From CALESS01 sp041741455 (GTDB lineage: Bacteria; Chloroflexota; Anaerolineae; Anaerolineales; Anaerolineaceae): DNA of 46,763 nt. Below, in pieces: positions 23,921-32,439 of this stretch (the first letter of the stretch is position 1; every line of letters begins with the position of its first letter). A program made the position numbers and the translations under genes. The stretch spans positions 1-46,763 of the forward strand of contig JBGSJZ010000083.1 in assembly GCA_041741455.1 (NCBI GenBank). The letters are read 5' to 3'. Under the pieces are notes generated by a model. That model saw only the letters and a program-made list of their open reading frames with translations, had not been told where the DNA came from and did not search any database.

Positions 23921-26206
23921 CTAAAGAGAAACTTGAGCAGCCACCATGGCTTGACCAAGGGCTATGCAGCCATCGTTGACAGGCACCTGGTGATGACGCA
24001 GGACAAGAAAACCATTTGCTTCCAGATTATAAACGGTTCTGGCGAATAAGGTTCGATTTTGCCAAACTCCACCTGAAAGCGCAACAGTTGTAATCCCTTC
24101 TTTTACACGAAGGGATTGGCAAATTTCCAGCGCAATCCGGGCAATGGTGTTATGAAATTTTGCAGAAATGAGCGCATTTGAGCGACCTGATCGCCAATCC
24201 CGGATGATGCCTTCTATCAATTGATGAATGGTGATGACTCCTTCGGAAAAACTAAACTCATAGCATCCTGTTTCGTAAGGATCAACAGCAGCCTCCAACT
24301 CAATGGCAGCCTGGCCCTCATAGGTGGCGACTTGCCGGATGCCAATCAGGGCGGAGACAGCATCAAACAACCTGCCCATGGAGGATGTCAGTGGAGCGTT
24401 GATGTTATGTGAAATTTGAGAGCTGATGATGGTACGTTCTTCATAGCAGAGATCCATAACCGGTGGGAGATCCGGTTCCCACTCCAGGCCGAGGGTGTGC
24501 AGCCAGGAAAGCGCCATGCGGGAGGGACGGTGAACGGCAGCATCGCCGCCAGGAAGCGGGGTGTATTCCAGGTGAAAGGCGCGGAGGTATTGCTTGTAAC
24601 TTCCAACCAAAACCTCTCCGCCCCACACAGCCCCATCGGTTCCGTAACCGGTCCCATCGAACGAAAGACCAATTATGGGATCGCTATGACTGACGCCGTT
24701 ATCAGCCAGGCAGGCCGCCAGGTGAGCGTGATGGTGCTGGACCGATACCAAAGGAATTCCTTCGCGTAAAGAGCGATCTTTCGCGTAAAGGGTTGCGAGG
24801 TAGTTTGGATGTAAATCGCAGGCAATTACTTCCGGGTTGATCCGATAAAGCCGCTGGTAGTGCTGGATTCCCTGTTCGAAGGAGGTTAGCGTCTCAAAGT
24901 TTTCCAGATCACCAATGTGATGACTGAGAAAAGCCTGGGTTTGGCGGGTCAGGCAGAAGGTGTTTTTCAACTCTGCACCGGTGGCGAGAATTGCCGGAAA
25001 ATCCCCGGGCAGGATGATCGGAGATGGGGCATACCCCCTGGCTCGGCGAAGGATGGCAGGTTGATGGGCAGAGATGCTGGTTACGGAATCATCCATACGC
25101 ATGTGAATAGGGCGGTTGTGGGTGAGGAAGGCATCTGCCAGGGTAGCTAGTCGCTGCATGGCGTCTTCATCAGTAAAGGCAATTGGCTCTTCTGAGAGAT
25201 TACCGCTGGTCATCACCAATACTTGAGGGAAACCCGGTGCAGGTTCAAGAAGAAGGGTATGAAGCGGCGTGTAAGGCAGCATCAGACCAAAGGTGGGCTG
25301 GTTGGGGGCGCATTCTGCGGCGACATTGGACTCCGGTTTGCGCTCCAGGATGACGATTGGGTGTTGAATGGAGGTTAATAATTCGGCTTCTGCGGAGGAA
25401 ACGGAACAATGGTTTTCAATAGCAGATAAGTCAAAGGCCATCAGGGCGAAAGGTTTATCTGATCTCTTCTTACGCAGCCTTAATGTGGCTACAACCAGCG
25501 GGTTGGTTGCGTCACAAGCGAGTAGATAGCCTCCCAGGCCTTTGACAGCAACGATTTTTCCTTCCATGATCCATCTTCTGGCTATCTGAATCGCATCTTC
25601 CCCGACGGATTGCTGCCTGCCTTCAATGACAAAGCTGACTTGAGGTCCGCAGGTTGGACAGGCGATGGGCTGAGCGTGGAAACGACGATTCTTAGGGTCG
25701 TGGTATTCTTTGGTGCAATCCGGACAAAGCAGAAAATCCGCCATGGTGGTGAATGGCCGGTCATAGGGGATGTCTTTCACAATGGTAAAGCGGGGACCAC
25801 AGTTGGTACAATTGATAAATGGATATCGGTAGCGCCGATCCTGAGGATCCATCAGCTCTCTCAGGCAATCCGAACAGGTGGTAATGTCTGGAGAAATTGG
25901 TAGAAAATCTCCTTCTGAGGGCTGCGAGGTGATAATAGAAAAATCTGAAAAAGATTGTGGGGAGATGGCTTCGGAAGTGATGGATTGGATTCGGGCCAGC
26001 GGCGGAGGATTGTTTCGAATTGCTTCGATAAAAGAATCCAAGGCCTGGGGTGTCCCATCCACCTCGATCTCAACGCCAGCGGATGTATTGCGCACCCAGC
26101 CTTTGAGGGCGAGGTCTTCAGCCAGAGAGTAAATAAATGGACGAAAACCCACCCCCTGGACAATGCCTGTTACCCGGAGGCGCAATCCGGCAAGGGAATT
26201 GCTCAT
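23921..26206 (-). CDS. hypF: Carbamoyltransferase HypF
   Basis: A 761-residue enzyme that makes the thiocarbamate on HypE from carbamoyl phosphate and ATP. Domains in order: acylphosphatase (GIVQGVGFRPF, residues 1-90), two zinc fingers (CSDC...CTNC and CPDC...CPTC, about 110-185), a YrdC-like domain (about 200-390, KGLGGYLLACDA) and a Kae1-like domain with the metal site VQHHHAHLA. The length is normal. Its ATG overlaps the hypB stop as ATGA. All domains look intact. Confidence 0.96.
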   Translation of the reverse strand: MSNSLAGLRLRVTGIVQGVGFRPFIYSLAEDLALKGWVRNTSAGVEIEVDGTPQALDSFIEAIRNNPPPLARIQSITSEAISPQSFSDFSIITSQPSEGDFLPISPDITTCSDCLRELMDPQDRRYRYPFINCTNCGPRFTIVKDIPYDRPFTTMADFLLCPDCTKEYHDPKNRRFHAQPIACPTCGPQVSFVIEGRQQSVGEDAIQIARRWIMEGKIVAVKGLGGYLLACDATNPLVVATLRLRKKRSDKPFALMAFDLSAIENHCSVSSAEAELLTSIQHPIVILERKPESNVAAECAPNQPTFGLMLPYTPLHTLLLEPAPGFPQVLVMTSGNLSEEPIAFTDEDAMQRLATLADAFLTHNRPIHMRMDDSVTSISAHQPAILRRARGYAPSPIILPGDFPAILATGAELKNTFCLTRQTQAFLSHHIGDLENFETLTSFEQGIQHYQRLYRINPEVIACDLHPNYLATLYAKDRSLREGIPLVSVQHHHAHLAACLADNGVSHSDPIIGLSFDGTGYGTDGAVWGGEVLVGSYKQYLRAFHLEYTPLPGGDAAVHRPSRMALSWLHTLGLEWEPDLPPVMDLCYEERTIISSQISHNINAPLTSSMGRLFDAVSALIGIRQVATYEGQAAIELEAAVDPYETGCYEFSFSEGVITIHQLIEGIIRDWRSGRSNALISAKFHNTIARIALEICQSLRVKEGITTVALSGGVWQNRTLFARTVYNLEANGFLVLRHHQVPVNDGCIALGQAMVAAQVSL

Positions 26207-26877
26207 ACCCGGTGTTTATGAAGCGCAACCCGAGCCTTGATCCAATCCAGCCAGCCGGAAAGACCCTCACCAGTGCGACAGGAAAGGGGGAAAAAGGCAA
26301 CACCGGGATTCAAGACTTCCACTCCCTGACGGAAATAATCCTGGTTGAAAGGTACATAGGGAAGGAGATCGGTTTTGTTGAGAATCAAAGCATCCAGACC
26401 TCGATAGATGGCCGGATATTTGTATGGTTTATCATCGCCTTCGGGGACAGATGCGATCAGAATGCTGGCATGTGTCCCCAAGGTGAACGATGCTGGACAG
26501 ACCAGGTTGCCGACATTTTCAACAATAATCAAATCAAGTTGATCGAGCGGAAGTTGAGCGATGCCGGCCTGCAGCATGGGAGCATCCAGGTGACAATCTC
26601 CACCGGTATTTATTTGGACTGCTGGCATCCCTTCTGCAATGACTTTATCTGCATCGATGGTAACAGGAGCTGTATCGCCTTCGACAACTCCGATGCGCAG
26701 ATCATCCCGTAAAGCCCGGATAGTCTGCAGAATAAGGCTGGTTTTCCCAGCGCCAGGAGATGCCATGAGGTTTAATGTATACACTCCTGCCTGGTCAAAG
26801 AGAGAACGATTGGTGGACGCCACCTGATCATTCGCATTGAAAATTTTTTCAACGATCTTGACGCGCGATGAAACCAT
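26203..26877 (-). CDS. hypB: Nickel-insertion GTPase HypB
   Basis: A 224-residue SIMIBI-class GTPase that works with HypA to insert nickel into the hydrogenase large subunit. The P-loop is ASPGAGKTS at residue 39, and other marks are GDTAPVTIDADKV, the metal site GGDCHLDAPM (Cys-His) and NKTDLLPYV (base recognition NKxD). The N-terminal metal motif and the His-rich stretch of some HypB proteins are absent, so it is the plain type. hypA ends 8 bases upstream. Confidence 0.96.
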   Translation of the reverse strand: MVSSRVKIVEKIFNANDQVASTNRSLFDQAGVYTLNLMASPGAGKTSLILQTIRALRDDLRIGVVEGDTAPVTIDADKVIAEGMPAVQINTGGDCHLDAPMLQAGIAQLPLDQLDLIIVENVGNLVCPASFTLGTHASILIASVPEGDDKPYKYPAIYRGLDALILNKTDLLPYVPFNQDYFRQGVEVLNPGVAFFPLSCRTGEGLSGWLDWIKARVALHKHRV

Positions 26878-26885
26878 GGGGGCTC

Positions 26886-27230
26886 CTATTTTTCGATTTC
26901 GATACTATCCAGCCAAAATTCTTCCCCTGATAATACCGTCAAACTCATACTATTGCAATTCGGGCAAGGGGTTAGTTCGGTGTTGATTGAAAATTTTTGG
27001 TTGCAGTTTAAACATAAAATTTCAGCAGGTCGACGCTCAAAATGCAGTTGAGCGCCGAAGCAGATGGTATTTTCGCTGATCATATCCCAGTAAAATTGTA
27101 TTGAGTCATCCACAATGCTGGATAAACGACCAATAACTATATGGATATCGGTAACTTTTATCGCGTCTGCTTTTTGGGCATGGCTGGTGGCAATGTTTAA
27201 TATATTTTCGGTTACTGAGAGTTCATGCAT
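26886..27230 (-). CDS. hypA: Nickel chaperone HypA
   Basis: A 114-residue HypA. MHELSVTENIL at the N-terminus gives the nickel ligand His2, and the zinc site is made by CLNCNQ and CPNC in the C-terminal third. It hands Ni(II) to HypB and the large subunit. A TATAAT box lies just 7 bases upstream of the ATG with no ribosome binding sequence, suggesting a leaderless start, so hypABFCDE may have its own promoter. Confidence 0.95.
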   Translation of the reverse strand: MHELSVTENILNIATSHAQKADAIKVTDIHIVIGRLSSIVDDSIQFYWDMISENTICFGAQLHFERRPAEILCLNCNQKFSINTELTPCPNCNSMSLTVLSGEEFWLDSIEIEK

Positions 27231-27237
27231 GATTAAA

Positions 27238-27243
27238 ATTATA
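27238..27243 (-). promoter_or_regulatory. -10 box for a possible leaderless hyp transcript
   Basis: On the minus strand TATAAT (27243-27238) is followed after 7 bases by the hypA ATG, so transcription would start at or next to the A of ATG. The -35 region (TACTTA) is weak. Confidence 0.4.
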
Positions 27244-27320
27244 ACCCAAAAAAGATAAAATAAGTATAAGATATTTCGTATAGATTATTAATGCGCTAGG
27301 AGTAGATTCTTTCTAATCAA

Positions 27321-27827
27321 TTACAAAGTGAAATTATTGGATTCAGAATTTAACCGGGTGGATTGGATGAGTAGATCATACAGATGAAGCCGGGTAGTCA
27401 ACAAGCGGGTCGCAATCACATTCGATAACCGCTTTTGAATGATATACCCGATATCATGATCTTCATCACACAATTTGCGCAACTCATCACCGTTGAACGC
27501 TATAGTAAGGCTGGGTTGGCAGGCACGGGCAGTTGCAGTGCGCTGGCGCACGACTGGGGTGAGGGCTGACCAACCAATAATATCCAGCGGTTCCACCAGA
27601 CCAATTTTGATCGATCCCTGGGTTGGGATGGTGACTTCAAGACAAATTTGCCCTTCGATGAGGATGTGCAGGTTGTCTTCCCGATCGCTTTCATGAAATA
27701 GCTCATCACCCAGGGCAAGCTGCTGGAAAGAAGCAAGGTCGGCCAACCGGGTAATTTGCTCCTGGTTTAAGTCCAGAAACCAGGGTACATTTCTGAGTGT
27801 TTGAGCGATGGAAGCCTGCTTGAACAT
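27321..27827 (-). CDS. Cyclic nucleotide-binding domain protein without DNA-binding domain
   Basis: A 168-residue protein that is essentially one cNMP-binding (CRP/FNR N-terminal) domain. Seen are the strand pattern LALGDELFHESDREDNLHILIEGQI, the turn GLVEPLDIIGWSALTP at the phosphate-binding cassette position, and a C-terminal helix RLLTTRLHLYDLL. The cassette lacks the clear R-S/T pair that binds cAMP, and no helix-turn-helix follows, so it is not a CRP repressor. The start is ATG 27827; GTG 27833 lies too near AAAGG. It sits between the hydrogenase protease and hypA, so a sensing or scaffold role in hydrogenase control is possible but unproven. Confidence 0.7.
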   Translation of the reverse strand: MFKQASIAQTLRNVPWFLDLNQEQITRLADLASFQQLALGDELFHESDREDNLHILIEGQICLEVTIPTQGSIKIGLVEPLDIIGWSALTPVVRQRTATARACQPSLTIAFNGDELRKLCDEDHDIGYIIQKRLSNVIATRLLTTRLHLYDLLIQSTRLNSESNNFTL

Positions 27828-27889
27828 AAGCACAACCTTTTGGATTTGTCTGTTTCTTTAATTATCACCGAAAGAAAGTTGGCTATAAG

Positions 27890-27938
27890 TGGTGTATGTC
27901 ACCAGAGCGATTGGTAGAACGTCATCAGTAAAGATGAC
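27890..27938. promoter_or_regulatory. Two short palindromes upstream of the cNMP-domain gene
   Basis: TGGTGTATGTCACCA (27890-27904) is a 5-5-5 inverted repeat and GTCATC 27921-27926 / GATGAC 27933-27938 a 6-6-6 one. They may be operator sites or weak hairpins; I recognise neither. Confidence 0.3.
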
Positions 27939-27972
27939 TATCATTCGGTTGAAATGTTAATGAGTTGGCTGG

Positions 27973-28461
27973 TTATCCGTTGAGCCATTCGATAAGGTTG
28001 TCAACCACTGAATTAAGCAAGCCTGCCGTTTGATCCGACAGTGAATGTGAAAAATTAAATTCATATCCCCTGACTGAAATCAATAACGCTTCGGGTTGTC
28101 TGCCATACAAGGATTGAGTAAGGTAACATAAGGTGGCGGGTGTCATGTGGTGGGTGAACGGGGAGTTTTGGAGATCCGGAGATATCTGTTCAAAATGGAT
28201 CTCCTCAGGAATCCGGCCGGTGTGGGCGTCCACAAAACAAACGCGCTCAAAGGTTGCGACCTGTTCTGCCAATTCAGGAGTCAATTGTAACGAGAAGTAA
28301 ATTTCCAAATCGGGATGACCGGAGGAAGTTTGAAAACCGTCCTCCCAAGATTCAGGAAGCGGGTAATGAAAATGTTCGGCTACGGCAACCAGGACATGCC
28401 AGGCAATACCATCGTCCTGACGATCTGGATTGCCGTAGCCAAGAATGAGCGTTTTGCGCAA
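27973..28461 (-). CDS. hoxW: [NiFe]-hydrogenase maturation endopeptidase
   Basis: A 162-residue HyaD/HoxW-family protease that removes the C-terminal peptide of the large subunit once nickel is in place. It starts LILGYGNPDRQDDGIAW, which carries the first acidic nickel ligand, and has VCFVDAHTG with the second Asp and FTHHMTP with the His. It follows the large-subunit gene by 14 bases, matching that gene's cleavable tail. The symbol is given by analogy; the hydrogenase type is not exactly Hox. Confidence 0.85.
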   Translation of the reverse strand: MRKTLILGYGNPDRQDDGIAWHVLVAVAEHFHYPLPESWEDGFQTSSGHPDLEIYFSLQLTPELAEQVATFERVCFVDAHTGRIPEEIHFEQISPDLQNSPFTHHMTPATLCYLTQSLYGRQPEALLISVRGYEFNFSHSLSDQTAGLLNSVVDNLIEWLNG

Positions 28462-28475
28462 AAAGAATCCTCGAG

Positions 28476-29903
28476 TTAGCCGCGGTTGAGGGTTTGCACC
28501 AAGTTGCCAGCGGGGTCGAAAATTTCAATATTGATAGGCATTTGCCCGATGGCGTGGGTTGAGCAGGACAGGCACGGATCGTGGGCGCGCACAGCTGCTT
28601 CGACACGATTGAGCATGCCTTCCTGAACCTGGCCACCCTTGATGTAAGTTTTAGCAACGGAGTCGACTGCTTTGCACATAGCCCAGTTGTTATGGCCAGT
28701 GGCTACAATCAAATTGACTCGTTCGATCTGGCCATTTGGTTTGGCCCAGTAATGGTGGAAGAGGGTGCCACGCGGCGCTTCAATTACACCGACGCCTTCA
28801 GGTTTGGGATCGTGGCGGGTATTCAGAATATCGTTGCTCATAATATCAGGGTCATCCAGCAAAACTTTAACCTTTTCCGCAGCAAACAGGCATTCAATCA
28901 AGCGGGCATAGTGAAAATAAAGTGTGTTTTCGACAGGCTTTCCACCGTTGAGGCCTTTAAATATCTTGTGCTCGGCATTTGCCAGAAAAGTATCGATCTG
29001 TTCTGAGGCATTCAGACGACCCAATGGGCCAACCCGATACACACCACCAGGCCATCCCAATTTTTTGTAATAGGGGAATTTCAAATAAGACCAGGATTCG
29101 ACATGTTCGGCAATAATATCCAGATAGTTTCTGCCGTCAAAGAGTTCCAATTCAGAACCATCCTGGCCAATCAAGCGGACATTCCCTTCATACAATTCCA
29201 GGCTCTTCTGAGAGGTTACCAGGCCAAAGTAACCCGTGGGGAAAACACCAAATTTATTGATGTCTTCCATATTGGCTTCTGCCCAGGCTTTGATCGTTTT
29301 AATGCCAATTTGAATGGTTGCGATTGAGGCATCAGCATCGGCCAGAATTTTCTGCCGGTCTTCAGGGGTTAGCGCTTTATTCACGCCGCCTGGAACAGCG
29401 AAATTCGGATGAATTCGGCGACCGCCCAGGGTACTGATGATTTCCTGGCCCCATTTACGTAAACCAACAGCTTTTACAACCAATTCTGGGTTGGCCTGTA
29501 CGAGGCCGACTACGTTGCGAATGGCAGGATCTGCATCGAAACCCAGCAGGAGATCTGGACCTGCCAGTTCAAAAAAGTGCATACCGTGGGATTGGATCAC
29601 CTGCCCCATGTGCATCAATTCGCGCAGCAGAGAAGCCGGGCGTGGAGGTGGACAGCCCAGGACTTCATCGGCAGCCTTGGCAGAAGCCAGGTGGTGGCTA
29701 ACCGGACAAATACCACAGATGCGCGGGGTGATGAGCGGCATTTCGAATACCATCCGGCCTTCGCAGAATTTCTCGAAACCGCGGAATTCGTTGATGTGCA
29801 AATACGCATGGTCAACTTCGCCGGAGTCATTCAAACGGATGGTGACTTTGGCGTGACCTTCGATGCGGGTTACCGGTTCAATTGTAATTTTCTGAGATCC
29901 CAT
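28476..29903 (-). CDS. hoxH: Group 3-type [NiFe]-hydrogenase large (catalytic) subunit
   Basis: A 475-residue catalytic subunit. The N-terminal nickel motif RICGICPVSHH gives Cys63 and Cys66, and the C-terminal motif DPCLSCSTH gives Cys444 and Cys447. The 25 residues after His450 (AIGQMPINIEIF...) form the tail removed by the protease next door. All ligands are coded by ordinary Cys codons, not UGA. The RIEGHAKV start and the short tail resemble HoxH and the bidirectional group 3 enzymes, which are cytoplasmic. The large subunit carries out H2 splitting or formation, and electrons pass to the small subunit encoded just upstream. Confidence 0.92.
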   Translation of the reverse strand: MGSQKITIEPVTRIEGHAKVTIRLNDSGEVDHAYLHINEFRGFEKFCEGRMVFEMPLITPRICGICPVSHHLASAKAADEVLGCPPPRPASLLRELMHMGQVIQSHGMHFFELAGPDLLLGFDADPAIRNVVGLVQANPELVVKAVGLRKWGQEIISTLGGRRIHPNFAVPGGVNKALTPEDRQKILADADASIATIQIGIKTIKAWAEANMEDINKFGVFPTGYFGLVTSQKSLELYEGNVRLIGQDGSELELFDGRNYLDIIAEHVESWSYLKFPYYKKLGWPGGVYRVGPLGRLNASEQIDTFLANAEHKIFKGLNGGKPVENTLYFHYARLIECLFAAEKVKVLLDDPDIMSNDILNTRHDPKPEGVGVIEAPRGTLFHHYWAKPNGQIERVNLIVATGHNNWAMCKAVDSVAKTYIKGGQVQEGMLNRVEAAVRAHDPCLSCSTHAIGQMPINIEIFDPAGNLVQTLNRG

Positions 29904-29912
29904 TTCTACCTC

Positions 29913-30455
29913 CTAATGCCAGTGCAACAAATCATCTGTAAGTTCAGGCTTGCGACCCTGAGCCAGTTCGCTCAATACATAATAAATTACGTCTGCCGAA
30001 GGGGGGCAACCGGGTACAAAAATGTCAACAGGAACCACTTCATGTACCGCCTGAACCCGTTGTGGAACTGCCAGCTCAGGATCGTCCGGGATCTTCCCTT
30101 CTGAGTCAGTGGATTCGGTCTCAACATAAGCGCGACGCAAGGATTCTTCAATGGTGAAGAAGTTGCGCATGGCCGGCACCCCACCGAAGACGGCACAATC
30201 ACCCAGTGCAACCAAGATGGCGCAGTGCTTTCGCATGTAATGGGCAACTTCGGCATTGGCAGAGTTGTTGATCCCTCCTTCCAGAATGCCCACATCCACG
30301 CCGGTTGCATCGGGTTGTTTCAAGTCAGTAATGGGAGTAGCGCGAAGGTCGACAAGTTCTATAATTTTTAAAATACGCTCATCCATATCCAGCAGGGACA
30401 TATGACAGCCTGCGCAACCTGCCATCCAGTCAGAAGAAACTTTGGGTTTTGGCAT
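29913..30455 (-). CDS. hoxY: [NiFe]-hydrogenase small subunit (HoxY-like)
   Basis: A 180-residue small subunit holding only the proximal [4Fe-4S] cluster. Its ligands are MAGCAGC (Cys14, Cys17), GDCAVFGG (Cys87) and PGCPPS (Cys150). No twin-arginine signal and no medial or distal cluster domain are present, so it is the short soluble group 3 form like HoxY. It passes electrons to the NuoG-like subunit encoded 27 bases upstream. The stop lies 9 bases before the large-subunit gene. Confidence 0.92.
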   Translation of the reverse strand: MPKPKVSSDWMAGCAGCHMSLLDMDERILKIIELVDLRATPITDLKQPDATGVDVGILEGGINNSANAEVAHYMRKHCAILVALGDCAVFGGVPAMRNFFTIEESLRRAYVETESTDSEGKIPDDPELAVPQRVQAVHEVVPVDIFVPGCPPSADVIYYVLSELAQGRKPELTDDLLHWH

Positions 30456-30482
30456 ATCATCCTCCTAATAGTAGTCTACCAA

Positions 30483-32408
30483 TTATTGATTGTGCAGCAC
30501 GACTGGAGATTTGCCTGTATGGAGGGGTGTTTGCCAGTCGGTTGAGATCTTAATGCCCATCTTTTGAGCAAGAGCTGTTAAAATTTTTGTGTTTGTTTTT
30601 ACCTGCGGAGATGCTTCCAGAATAACCGAAGTTTGTTGAATTGTGCCTTCAAGGTTGATGAAATGCCCGGATTCCTCTGCCCAGATGGCAGCAGGCAATA
30701 CCACATCCGCCCGCTCAGTCAATTCTGAAACATAACTGGCCTGTGCGACCAGAAAGGTCGTCGTTTGAATGGTTTTGATCAAGTCTTCTGTGATGGCAGC
30801 GTCACCCATAGCCACATAGCATGCACCAGTGGGTACGGTCAGGGTATTGAAACCCATCAACGAGGCAGCCAATCCATTGGCTTCGCCCTTGACGCCAATG
30901 ACTGAAGAGTGTTCTCCATCCACGGCGCCTGATACAAGGGCAAGATCCATCAAGAGACTGATTGTTTCTGCAGCAGAGGTAACAAGCCGTTCTCCATAAA
31001 TTATCGCAACCTGTTTGGCGGATCCAACGGCTTGTGCTGCAGCCAGGATAGCATCGACTTGAATTCCAGTTTTGGCTGTAAAAGTTCCAAGCACATCCCA
31101 TGGCTTGATATTCGTTTGAGCCTTTGCCAGATTGAGCTTGGTGATGGCTGCCATGAGGCCCTGTAAAATAGGGGCAAGGTCTCCCGCTTTAAGCGTGTGT
31201 GAAGCAATGCCATCAAACGAGTTTGGAATCGTGTCGATGACAACAAGTTCAGCGCCGGATTGAACCGCCCGTTTCACCATGAAACCGGCAACCTGCTGAT
31301 TTTCAGCAAGGTCTGTGCCAATCACGAGCATACAATCGGCTTTTTCCAGTTCCGAGAGTTTGCCTTCGGTAATTTGTCCACCTGAAATCACAGAGCTAGT
31401 TTCTATGATCCCGGTTTTGCCCTTGAAGATTTGTTTGAGTACATGGAGTGACTCTACCGATAACCGAGAGGAAGCGATTGCTGCAGCATCATCATGATCA
31501 AAGTGAAGAGAAACCTCTGCAAGGGCTTCTTCCCAGGTTGTAGGAGTCAACTTGCCTGCTCTGCGAATCATGGGAGTTTCAATTCGCTTCCGGTCATCAT
31601 ATAAAGGTTTGTATCGACCGATCTCACAAGTAAGGCCTTGATTGATCGGAGCGTCCCAATTCCCTTCAATGCGAAGAAGGCGATTATCCCTGATGACGAC
31701 CGTCAGACCACAGCCGACAGAGCATCCCTGGCAGACGGTTTCAATTCGTTCAACATTTTTATCCAGACCTTGATAGGCGGAAGAACGATCGATAATGGCT
31801 CCGGTCGGGCAGACCTGGACACACATTCCACAGGAGACACAGGTTGATTCACCCAGGGGGATGCCCAGATCAGCCTGCAGGATACTTGCAGCACCTCTTT
31901 CAGCAAAACCGAGGGTGAAATTCCCGACTAATTCTCCACAGGCTCGCACGCAGCGACGACAAAGAATGCAGCGATTATGCTCAATGATAATATATGGGTG
32001 TGAAGCGTCAACTTCGTAGCGCTGCCAGTTAGGTTGGATTGGCCAATGGGTCATACCTTCCAGGTAGGCGTTATTTTGTAATTCGCAATCTCCCCCGGAT
32101 ACCTGGCAATAGGGACAGAAGTGGTTACGCTCGCTGAAAATCAAAGAAAGCACAAACTTCCGAGCGGCATGGATTTTTGGTGTATCCGTACGGACAACCA
32201 TGTTGTTGCTGGCTGGGAGTGTACAAGAAGGCTGCAATGTGCGAAAACCTTCCACCTCAACCAGGCACAGCCGACAGCCACCGTAAGGTGTCAGGTGTGG
32301 GTGATTGCAGAGGGTTGGAATCACAACGCCTGCTTGTTCTGCCGCCCGCAAAACAGTCGTTCCCTCTTTGACTTCGATCATTTTTCCGTCAATTGTTAGT
32401 TTAATCAT
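30483..32408 (-). CDS. NuoG-like iron-sulfur subunit with vestigial molybdopterin domain
   Basis: A 641-residue electron-wiring subunit. N-terminal [2Fe-2S] cysteines are 34, 45, 48 and 62. The His-Cys3 [4Fe-4S] site is His96, Cys98, Cys101 and Cys108. Two more [4Fe-4S] sites use Cys147/150/153/157 and 190/193/196/200, and the Mo-type [4Fe-4S] site uses Cys226/229/233/261. From about 270 to the end there is a short molybdopterin-oxidoreductase-like domain with no Cys or Sec at the metal position that I can see. It would link the NuoEF flavin modules to the small subunit. HoxU is much shorter, so the architecture is closer to NuoG or to the HydA-like subunit of bifurcating hydrogenases without the H-cluster. 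Confidence 0.85.
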   Translation of the reverse strand: MIKLTIDGKMIEVKEGTTVLRAAEQAGVVIPTLCNHPHLTPYGGCRLCLVEVEGFRTLQPSCTLPASNNMVVRTDTPKIHAARKFVLSLIFSERNHFCPYCQVSGGDCELQNNAYLEGMTHWPIQPNWQRYEVDASHPYIIIEHNRCILCRRCVRACGELVGNFTLGFAERGAASILQADLGIPLGESTCVSCGMCVQVCPTGAIIDRSSAYQGLDKNVERIETVCQGCSVGCGLTVVIRDNRLLRIEGNWDAPINQGLTCEIGRYKPLYDDRKRIETPMIRRAGKLTPTTWEEALAEVSLHFDHDDAAAIASSRLSVESLHVLKQIFKGKTGIIETSSVISGGQITEGKLSELEKADCMLVIGTDLAENQQVAGFMVKRAVQSGAELVVIDTIPNSFDGIASHTLKAGDLAPILQGLMAAITKLNLAKAQTNIKPWDVLGTFTAKTGIQVDAILAAAQAVGSAKQVAIIYGERLVTSAAETISLLMDLALVSGAVDGEHSSVIGVKGEANGLAASLMGFNTLTVPTGACYVAMGDAAITEDLIKTIQTTTFLVAQASYVSELTERADVVLPAAIWAEESGHFINLEGTIQQTSVILEASPQVKTNTKILTALAQKMGIKISTDWQTPLHTGKSPVVLHNQ

Positions 32409-32439
32409 CGATTATGCTCCCATATAATTTCATTTGATT

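Noticed and set aside
27321..27827. CRP/FNR transcription factor controlling the hydrogenase
   Set aside because: Only the sensor-like domain is present; the DNA-binding helix-turn-helix is missing and the frame stops where it would begin.
28476..29903. [NiFeSe] hydrogenase with Sec at the C-terminal ligand
   Set aside because: The DPCLSC motif is encoded by two TGC codons, with no in-frame TGA.
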